From the NCBI GenBank assembly GCA_023247835.1, contig JAHFFU010000038.1, positions 1-7,924 on the forward strand: 7,924 nt of DNA. The letters are read 5' to 3'. The notes beneath the pieces were generated by a model, which was not told the DNA's origin, did not search any database, and saw only the letters and a program-made list of their open reading frames with translations. A program made the position numbers and the translations under genes. Of the stretch, positions 1 to 3,861 are shown piece after piece. The DNA comes from Candidatus Bathyarchaeota archaeon (GTDB lineage Archaea; Thermoproteota; Bathyarchaeia; 40CM-2-53-6; FEN-987). Position 1 is the stretch's first letter, and the number at the start of each line of letters is the position of its first letter.

Positions 1-54
1 GTTCAGTTTCTTCACGATCAAGTTGAGAGGTTTCCTGGAAGGCTCCACGTGCAT
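1..54 (-). CDS. Probable Sm-like (Lsm) protein, 5' end only
   Basis: Only the first 18 codons are inside the window; the gene runs off the left edge. From the ATG the protein begins MHVEPSRKPLNLIVKKLN. The pattern x-R/K-P-L-N-x-I/L-x-K-x-L-N is typical of the N-terminal helix of archaeal Sm/Lsm proteins, which form rings that bind U-rich RNA. This is resemblance over a very short stretch, so the family call is an inference. A competing reading starts at the GTG at 73-71 in another frame, close behind an AAGGAG at 82-77, but its spacing of 3 nt is poor. The TATA-like box at 86-95 would place the transcript start near 66, downstream of that GTG and just before this ATG, which favours the ATG frame. 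The gene lies 96 nt downstream of nucS on the same strand. Confidence 0.4.
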   Translation of the reverse strand, partial: MHVEPSRKPLNLIVKKLN

Positions 55-85
55 CACTGAATTGCTGCGCCACTTTCTCCTTTAC

Positions 86-95
86 TCTAAATAAG
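86..95 (-). promoter_or_regulatory. TATA-like box upstream of the left-edge gene
   Basis: On the minus strand the sequence CTTATTTAGA resembles an archaeal TATA element. Counting about 25 nt from its centre puts transcription start near position 66, giving a leader of about 12 nt before the ATG at 54. It would let the left-edge gene be transcribed independently of nucS. This rests on base composition and spacing alone. Confidence 0.3.
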
Positions 96-123
96 CTTGC
101 CCCAAGCCCAAGTAATCGGCGTG

Positions 124-133
124 GACACGTGTC
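124..133. repeat. Perfect 10-bp palindrome GACACGTGTC
   Basis: GACACGTGTC is a perfect inverted repeat without spacer, located between the end of nucS and the putative promoter at 86-95. It overlaps a second small hairpin, GTGT-CTA-ACAC, at 129-139. The position upstream of a TATA-like box would suit an operator or activator site, but a palindrome of this size can occur by chance. Confidence 0.3.
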
Positions 134-150
134 TAACACTTAGCTTCCTC

Positions 151-921
151 TCAGGTCATGAAGTGGCTTAGTTTCATGTCTCTGCGGCTTTTCAGCACGC
201 CGAAGCATTTCTCCGGTGCGAGCCTAACATACTCAAGCTTTAGGCTATCCAATAGGGGCTGCGCGCCCTTGCGAAGTTCAGGGGCCACTACGATACCCCT
301 AAGGGGCCTGTTGACCTTTTTTCTGAGAGTGTCGAGGTACCTTTCAAGTTGCATGACTGCATCCTTCGTCGCCGGGTTCCTCTTGATTTCCACGACAACG
401 AGCCCCCCATTCTTGTCCTCTGCGAAAATATCTGTAAAACCAGCTTCACCCAGACTCTTCTCCTGCTGCAATGGCTTCAAACCAGTTTCAACAAGGTCAG
501 GCGCAGTCAGGATCGCCTGTTTCATCTGCTCCTCGGTGACGTGAAGCGCGAATTCGCCAGAGTCAGCAAGGCTCCCTGTTGCTGTCAAGCGGATTTGTTG
601 GAATTCTATGGAAACATTCTCCCTCGGTTGGGAACGTGATGCGCTGACCACTAGGCCGGAGTCGTTGAGTTCGACTTTGACGACGCATTTTGGTGGTTGC
701 CAATTGACGGGTTCGTATCCCATGGGCCTGTGAACTAATACTGAACCGTCTTGCTTTACCATTGCAATTCTTTCTCCCCATCCCAACGTCGACGATGCCC
801 GCCCTTCATAGTCGACTTTGCAGTTACCTATTACGAGTGCAAAGCTTCTTGCTCTGAAAGCTTTCTCAAGGATCTCTGCTGCTTCAGACAGCTGAGGATC
901 GACCTTCACTGAAAGAACCAT
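151..921 (-). CDS. nucS: Mismatch-specific endonuclease NucS (EndoMS)
   Basis: NucS/EndoMS is a RecB-fold endonuclease that cuts both strands at mismatches and acts with PCNA in archaea (and with the beta clamp in actinobacteria). Numbered from the ATG at 921 (256 aa), the C-terminal nuclease domain shows D164 in G-x-x-D-I, E178 and K180 in VVVEIKR, Q191 and Y195 in QLERY. These are the expected catalytic residues. The N-terminal beta-rich DNA-binding domain keeps R41, R65 and W74, at about the positions of the nucleotide-binding residues known from Pyrococcus NucS. Length is normal. The open frame reaches a TTG at 927, but an AAGAGGAG at 936-929 sits 7 nt before the ATG and only 1 nt before the TTG, so the ATG is chosen. 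The extreme C-terminus (D-M-K-L-S-H-F-M) resembles a degenerate PCNA-interacting peptide. It is divergent from the VOC gene. Confidence 0.93.
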   Translation of the reverse strand: MVLSVKVDPQLSEAAEILEKAFRARSFALVIGNCKVDYEGRASSTLGWGERIAMVKQDGSVLVHRPMGYEPVNWQPPKCVVKVELNDSGLVVSASRSQPRENVSIEFQQIRLTATGSLADSGEFALHVTEEQMKQAILTAPDLVETGLKPLQQEKSLGEAGFTDIFAEDKNGGLVVVEIKRNPATKDAVMQLERYLDTLRKKVNRPLRGIVVAPELRKGAQPLLDSLKLEYVRLAPEKCFGVLKSRRDMKLSHFMT

Positions 922-928
922 GTGCAAA

Positions 929-936
929 CTCCTCTT
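929..936 (-). promoter_or_regulatory. Ribosome binding site of nucS
   Basis: Reading the minus strand, AAGAGGAG lies 7 nt before the ATG at 921 and 1 nt before an in-frame TTG at 927. The spacing decides the start in favour of the ATG. Confidence 0.65.
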
Positions 937-965
937 GTCTCAATTCGTTGCTTCAACATCTGGCA

Positions 966-975
966 TTGATAAGTG
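966..975 (-). promoter_or_regulatory. Possible TATA-like box of nucS
   Basis: The minus-strand sequence CACTTATCAA lies about 50 nt before the nucS ATG. A start about 25 nt downstream would give a leader of roughly 24 nt that contains the AAGAGGAG ribosome binding site. It is a weak motif match. Confidence 0.2.
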
Positions 976-990
976 ACACGTAGATCTCAT

Positions 991-1025
991 GAGTGTGGAG
1001 CGTGGTGGTGGGCACACGCACAGAA
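991..1025. repeat. CACACACGAAAA palindrome family, copy 1 (degenerate)
   Basis: The arms GTGTG (993-997) and CACAC (1013-1017) enclose a 15-nt loop GAGCGTGGTGGTGGG and are followed by GCACAGAAAG. The loop and right flank align with the clean copy at 1484-1524 (loop GGGCTAGTGGTGCG, then CACACACACGAAAAG) with few changes and two single-base indels. It lies in the nucS/VOC divergent intergenic region and supplies the spurious GTG start at 993 for the VOC frame. Confidence 0.55.
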
Positions 1026-1070
1026 AGCCAAAAAACTACGTCGACAGGATACGTTTCCGAGTGGCGAAAC

Positions 1071-1469
1071 ATGCCGAAGCTGACACCGGTATTGATCTTC
1101 GTGCGTCGATTTGATGAGTGCCTCCAGTTCTACCAAAAGGTGTTCGGTCTCAAGCTGGTGAGGCTCTACAGTGGAAAGCAGCATCCTCCTTGGGCCGAAT
1201 TTCAAATCGGCGAAGCTCGTCTGGCATTACACGGCGGATATGACGGCCTACCTATGAAAATATGCGAACCCTTAGCTCTGCATTTCGACATCAAGGACCT
1301 CCGGAAGACTATAGCAAGAGTGAAGAAATATGGTGGGAAGGTGAAAAGGGGTCCAAGGAAGATTGACTTCCGGCCCGCGGAATTGCAGTTCGTTTATGCA
1401 GCTACCTTCACTGACCCGGATGGAAACGAGTTTGATCTTCATCAGGTGCTCAAGAGATTCAGAGAATAG
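1071..1469 (+). CDS. VOC superfamily protein (glyoxalase/dioxygenase-like)
   Basis: This 132-aa protein has the vicinal-oxygen-chelate layout of two beta-alpha-beta-beta-beta modules. Module 1 starts PVLIFVRRFDECLQFYQKVF and runs to ARLALHGG. Module 2 starts at LALHFDI and ends at FTDPDGNEFDLHQ, the family's characteristic last strand. Putative metal ligands are H54, H71 and E120. The usual ligand in strand 1 is not obvious, so the metal site may be altered. The substrate cannot be told; members include glyoxalase I, ring-cleaving dioxygenases and fosfomycin-type resistance proteins. The frame is open from a GTG at 993, but that GTG lies inside a repeat and the added 26 residues have no VOC similarity. 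The ATG at 1071 comes 6 nt after GAGTGG and places the first beta strand at the N-terminus, as usual for the family. The gene stands alone on its strand and ends just before a hairpin. Confidence 0.85.
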   Translation: MPKLTPVLIFVRRFDECLQFYQKVFGLKLVRLYSGKQHPPWAEFQIGEARLALHGGYDGLPMKICEPLALHFDIKDLRKTIARVKKYGGKVKRGPRKIDFRPAELQFVYAATFTDPDGNEFDLHQVLKRFRE

Positions 1470-1470
1470 G

Positions 1471-1534
1471 TTCAGGGGTCTTCTTTCGTGTGTGTGGGGC
1501 TAGTGGTGCGCACACACACGAAAAGAGGCCTGAA
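1471..1534. repeat. Long imperfect palindrome between convergent genes (repeat copy 2)
   Basis: A perfect 13-bp stem TTTCGTGTGTGTG (1484-1496) / CACACACACGAAA (1511-1523) closes a 14-nt loop (1497-1510, GGGCTAGTGGTGCG). The stem extends outward imperfectly to TTCAGG (1471-1476) / CCTGAA (1529-1534). It begins 2 nt after the VOC stop codon and lies 29 nt from the stop of the opposing CMD gene. It could therefore act as a two-way terminator or mRNA 3'-end stabiliser for both. It lacks a trailing poly-T on either strand, and the same stem and loop recur in two other places, so it is better described as a REP- or MITE-like element that happens to sit here. Confidence 0.75.
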
Positions 1535-1562
1535 ACTGAACCTGTTCTTTAGGGGAAGAAGC

Positions 1563-1973
1563 CTAATGACTAGCGCCCTGGTTCTTTTTCATGAGTTTCG
1601 TTAAGTGCGCAACTATCTGCTCCATCTCTAGTCGGAACTTGGCGTAGTCATAATGTTGGGCGTGGATCATGTTGCTCCAACGGGCGGTGAAGCTTGAGAG
1701 GTAGGCGACTTCAGCTAGCTCTTCATCTGTTGCGCCTCTCAGTTTTGCTGCGCTAAGGTGGAATAGTTGGCAGTAGGGACACTTCATAGTCGCCGCTGTA
1801 CTTAGACCAATGAATTCTCGGTATTTCTCTGGGACTTTTGATTGGCCGAGTACGTACTTCTTCATGATCGGCCATTCCACGACGAGCTGCTCCGGCGGAA
1901 TGCCCTTCATGAAGCCTGGAACCAAGCCGAAGGTTTGTTCGATTTCTTTTAGTGTATCCTCATACTCGCCCAA
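1563..1973 (-). CDS. Carboxymuconolactone decarboxylase (CMD)/AhpD-family protein
   Basis: A 136-aa all-helical CMD-fold protein. The redox motif is complete: E53, C65-P-Y-C68 and H72, with the same spacing (12, 3, 4) as the Glu/Cys/Cys/His set of AhpD. The protein is thus expected to have a reactive dithiol and disulfide-reductase or peroxidase-linked activity, rather than lactone decarboxylation. The N-terminus (YEDTLKEIEQTFGLVPGFMK) matches CMD relatives with a VPGFMK segment. The start used is the TTG at 1973. The frame stays open upstream to a stop at 2039-2037 without any ATG/GTG. A strong AAAGGAGG lies 50 nt further upstream, right at the end of the KaiC-like gene, so the true start could be unusual. 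It is probably co-transcribed with the KaiC-like gene (58-nt gap). Confidence 0.87.
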   Translation of the reverse strand: MGEYEDTLKEIEQTFGLVPGFMKGIPPEQLVVEWPIMKKYVLGQSKVPEKYREFIGLSTAATMKCPYCQLFHLSAAKLRGATDEELAEVAYLSSFTARWSNMIHAQHYDYAKFRLEMEQIVAHLTKLMKKNQGASH

Positions 1974-2025
1974 GTAAAGAAGCCCTTCAACAGCTTCACA
2001 GTTCTGTGCTAGCTTTAATGATTTT

Positions 2026-2033
2026 CCTCCTTT
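2026..2033 (-). promoter_or_regulatory. Strong Shine-Dalgarno without a fitting start codon
   Basis: AAAGGAGG overlaps the stop codon of the KaiC-like gene. At 4-8 nt spacing there are only ATC and ATT, in a frame that closes after a few codons. The CMD frame there reads TCA-TTA-AAG. The first usual start in the CMD frame is the TTG at 1973, too far away for this site. Confidence 0.6.
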
Positions 2034-2760
2034 AGGTTAGGACTTGAGGGGTTAGTCTAAGGGTTTCCTCAGCTGGAGTGAATGGCTTGAGTTCCATCTT
2101 AGTTGCGGGTGTGAATTGGATGTGGAAGAAGCCTGAGCGGAAACCCAACCCACGCATCTTCTTGACTCGGAGTAGAGGCACCTCATAGCCGGGTCCCCCT
2201 TCCTCGTAGAGCCGCATCTCGACGACACCGTCGAAGAGCTGCTCAAACGCCACCACCTCCCGGGCAGCATGCATTCCCTCCTCCAAAGTCGCGAGCGTCA
2301 CGCTATCGTACTTCTTGAATTCAAGCAACAGCGAACCGAAGAACCGGTAGACGACATCCAGCGGTTTAAGGAGCAAGAGTGGCGAAAGGATGTCGGTGAC
2401 TATCCGAATTCTGCGGCTCGCCTGCGCTGCCACAAGCTTCTTCATCGATACCGAGAGATGTGTCAAGTCGCGCAGGTCACATCCAACCGCATTAGAGGCC
2501 GGTGGCGTGCCACTGCAATCCGCAAAATTTACGAACCCCTCTAACGTTACGCCGAACCCTCTAGCATCCTCGAACACCTCAGGAACCGAACGCCGGGAGA
2601 CGAAGACCGCAGCATCGCCCTGCCCGAGAGACGAGGAGAGAAACCAGTAGCAGATTGCTTCCTTACCTACACCGGGCGGGCCCACGATCAGGATGGCCGA
2701 GCGCTCGGGGAGGCCGCTCACCAGAAGAGAATCTAGAGCCTCCACCCCTGTACTAACCAA
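2032..2760 (-). CDS. KaiC/RAD55-like RecA-fold protein, probably catalytically inactive
   Basis: A single-domain KaiC-like protein of 242 aa. It starts S-T-G-V-E-A-L-D-S-L-L, the usual entry of the fold, then a P-loop at 27-34, a Walker B-like strand RIRIVTD (D123), and the late K-K-M-R-G segment (200-204) typical of KaiC relatives. Key residues deviate. The P-loop reads GPPGVGKE, with Glu in place of the Mg-binding Thr/Ser. The segment after strand 2 that normally carries paired catalytic glutamates (F/Y-V-S-x-E-E-S-P-E) reads FVSRRSVPE. ATP hydrolysis is thus unlikely, and a regulatory or scaffold role is inferred. The start is the TTG at 2760; the frame is closed upstream at 2781-2779. An AGAGGAG at 2780-2774 lies 13 nt away, further than usual. 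It is the first gene of a pair with the CMD gene. The partner or substrate cannot be told. Confidence 0.8.
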   Translation of the reverse strand: MVSTGVEALDSLLVSGLPERSAILIVGPPGVGKEAICYWFLSSSLGQGDAAVFVSRRSVPEVFEDARGFGVTLEGFVNFADCSGTPPASNAVGCDLRDLTHLSVSMKKLVAAQASRRIRIVTDILSPLLLLKPLDVVYRFFGSLLLEFKKYDSVTLATLEEGMHAAREVVAFEQLFDGVVEMRLYEEGGPGYEVPLLRVKKMRGLGFRSGFFHIQFTPATKMELKPFTPAEETLRLTPQVLT

Positions 2761-2773
2761 CGGAGAATTTCGA

Positions 2774-2780
2774 CTCCTCT
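2774..2780 (-). promoter_or_regulatory. Shine-Dalgarno-like AGAGGAG of the KaiC-like gene
   Basis: AGAGGAG lies 13 nt before the TTG at 2760, with no ATG/GTG/TTG in the KaiC frame between them. It is strong in sequence but unusually distant. An ATG at 2789 precedes it, but in another frame. Confidence 0.4.
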
Positions 2781-2878
2781 ATCAATCATAGCCTGAACAG
2801 GTGTATAGCTCTAGCCCTCGACCACCCAGCTACGGGTAAATTGTCAGTTCTTCGAAACGAAGCACATGTTCCATCTTA

Positions 2879-2895
2879 CCTGTGCTATGCACAGG
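2879..2895. repeat. Perfect hairpin CCTGTGC-TAT-GCACAGG
   Basis: A 7-bp perfect inverted repeat with a 3-nt loop lies about 120 nt upstream of the KaiC-like start. It could be a protein-binding site or a short RNA hairpin. No T-run follows on either strand, so it is not a classical terminator. Confidence 0.45.
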
Positions 2896-2985
2896 CTCTC
2901 TGAACATCGATCCAAGCATCTTGTTCCACTAATCACTCATTTTCTCGTATAATTTGATTCTCTTTCCAGTTACCTGCATGTTAGT

Positions 2986-3021
2986 TGTGTGCGAGCCATT
3001 AATCGTGCACACACACGAAAA
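2986..3021. repeat. CACACACGAAAA palindrome family, copy 3
   Basis: The arms TGTGTGC (2986-2992) and GCACACA (3007-3013) enclose a 14-nt loop GAGCCATTAATCGT, and the right arm continues as CACACACACGAAAA (3008-3021). The 14-nt loop length and the 14-base right arm are identical to those of copy 2 at 1484-1524, although the loop sequence has diverged to about half identity. Confidence 0.6.
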
Positions 3022-3055
3022 CTATGGTTCAAATTTGACCGCCCGCACCAGCGTC

Positions 3056-3251
3056 CCCACACACACGAAAATCTGAAGCGCACCATTAGACCCACACACA
3101 CCTATGAGAAATCTGTTACATCAACAACACCAGACTGCGAGTTAAGCCTGATGATGCGCACACACCCTATTCGCCCATGACGAGGGCATTATGCTTGCGC
3201 AACCAAGCGGCTCCAATCACGAAAAACGCGTACCAGGACGCAGTGTGTGCG
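3056..3251. repeat. Run of degenerate half-copies of the CACACACGAAAA repeat
   Basis: After copy 3 the motif recurs as CACACACACGAAAA at 3058-3071 (14/14 identical, 50 nt after the previous one), CACACACAC at 3093-3101 followed by CTATGAGAAA, CGCACACAC at 3157-3165, CACGAAAA at 3218-3225, and inverted GTGTGTGCG at 3243-3251. Intervals are uneven (about 35 to 65 nt) and the sequence between is not conserved, so this is a decayed cluster and not a CRISPR array. Confidence 0.5.
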
Positions 3252-3277
3252 GACGGAGCCATCTCAATTCTGCTTGA

Positions 3278-3481
3278 TCATGGAGCTTCATAGGTGCCTG
3301 CTGGATCATGGTAGGCCTGACGGTTTCGCAGAACCGAATAACAGCACATCAACAATCGTCTCGCAGCGGCAACCTTGGCGAAGGATTTCCCCTTCCTCTC
3401 AGCGATGGCGCTACCCAGAGCAACCCGAGTAGCAATCACCGGAACAGACAATACTTGCTTATTCCCCGCTCCCGGCACCAA
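3278..3481 (-). pseudogene. Remnant of an IS110-type transposase, C-terminal tail
   Basis: On the minus strand a 67-codon frame ends in SAIAERKGKSFAKVAAARRL followed by LMCCYSVLRNRQAYHD. The pattern R-K-G-K-x-x-A-x-V-A-x-A-R-K/R-L-L-x-x-x-Y-x-V-L-(x)5-Y is the characteristic end of IS110/IS1111-family DEDD transposases, which act with a bridge RNA. Nothing of the preceding parts (the G-I-P-G-I-G helix-hairpin-helix or the N-terminal DEDD nuclease) is visible. The frame is closed upstream by TAA at 3493-3491, and the first about 20 residues do not look like the family. It is therefore a broken copy. The nominal TTG start at 3481 has no meaning. The match is by eye over about 35 residues. Confidence 0.5.
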
Positions 3482-3510
3482 CGATACTTGTTATTACCGA
3501 TGAGACCACG

Positions 3511-3600
3511 CCAGAACTAAACCCCCCAACCAAGCAGAACGCCCAACCGGTAAAAACAAGATACCCGAACATAAAACGAAAACCGAACAAATCCACAGCC
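3511..3600 (+). other. Strand-asymmetric A/C-rich stretch
   Basis: By direct count the plus strand has 74 A or C out of 90 bases here, with only five T. No convincing gene covers it. On the minus strand it gives a hydrophobic 58-codon frame (3459-3635, TTG start); on the plus strand it gives a P/K/N-rich frame without a start codon. Both are probably consequences of the composition. Confidence 0.4.
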
Positions 3601-3645
3601 CCATAGCTTTTTGTTAGTATGAAAAACACATCCAATTCCTGGTTT

Positions 3646-3704
3646 GACTACGGAGTCCTAGTTCTGTGTAAGCCTCAGGCTGTTTACTAAGACGAGACGT
3701 AGTC
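3646..3704 (+). other. Nested inverted repeats, possible structured RNA
   Basis: GACTACG (3646-3652) pairs perfectly with CGTAGTC (3698-3704). Inside, GTAA-GCC-TCA-GGC-TGT-TTAC (3668-3687) forms a second hairpin with a small bulge. Directly after, CCCA-AC-TGGG lies at 3704-3713. It is about 70 nt upstream of the presumed radA TATA box. No known RNA family was recognised; it does not fold as a tRNA. Confidence 0.25.
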
Positions 3705-3773
3705 CCAACTGGGAACTCTAAGCATGGCGAGCAGGTGAGCAATCTAGTATACCCCGACTCCACCCTGTTGGCA

Positions 3774-3782
3774 TTAAATAAA
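3774..3782 (+). promoter_or_regulatory. TATA-like box of radA
   Basis: TTAAATAAA is a good archaeal TATA-like element in an otherwise mixed background. Transcription would start near 3803 and leave a leader of about 60 nt. The leader contains a three-codon ATG-TTG-AAA-TAA mini-frame (3839-3850) just before the radA ribosome binding site. A second weaker candidate is TTATAT at 3805-3810. Confidence 0.4.
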
Positions 3783-3861
3783 TTCATTCACTCACCTCTC
3801 TCCGTTATATCGAACTAGGGCAGTAAAAGGGCTAGCCAATGTTGAAATAAGCAGGGTGTTA

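Larger units (their letters stand above)
2761..3861. other. 1.1-kb region with no intact gene (repeats, IS relic, small hairpins)
   Basis: Frames of 60-70 codons exist here, but they start on chance codons, overlap each other on both strands, and several translate simple CA repeats. Recognisable contents are a perfect hairpin at 2879-2895, repeat copies from 2986 to 3251, an IS110-type transposase tail at 3278-3481 (minus), an A/C-rich strand at 3511-3600, nested inverted repeats at 3646-3704 and the presumed radA promoter. No tRNA or rRNA was recognised. Confidence 0.6.

Noticed and set aside
158..639. Plus-strand frames of 128 and 96 codons opposite nucS
   Set aside because: They are antisense shadows of a recognisable NucS with all catalytic residues on the minus strand.
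1471..1534. Classical intrinsic terminator between the VOC and CMD genes
   Set aside because: The position fits, but no T-run follows the stem on either strand, and the same stem-loop occurs away from gene ends. It is kept as a repeat with possible terminator function only.
2989..3180. Plus-strand 63-codon frame rich in His, Thr and Arg
   Set aside because: It is the translation of the CACACAC repeat copies; repeated R-x-H-T-x-x patterns follow from the DNA repeat, and it starts inside a repeat arm.
3008..3251. Possible CRISPR array made of CACACACGAAAA repeats
   Set aside because: Repeats are short, decaying and unevenly spaced (about 35 to 65 nt), one is inverted, and no cas gene is present. 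The motif also occurs singly elsewhere in the window.
3247..3520. Overlapping plus-strand frames of 61 and 70 codons
   Set aside because: They lie opposite the IS110-type remnant, have low-complexity Ser/Arg/Pro/Gln content and no ribosome binding site.
2640..3860. Hidden tRNA gene in the gene-poor region
   Set aside because: TTCGAA near 2850 recalls a T-loop, but no acceptor stem, anticodon arm or CCA-proximal pairing fits around it or around the 3646-3713 hairpins.
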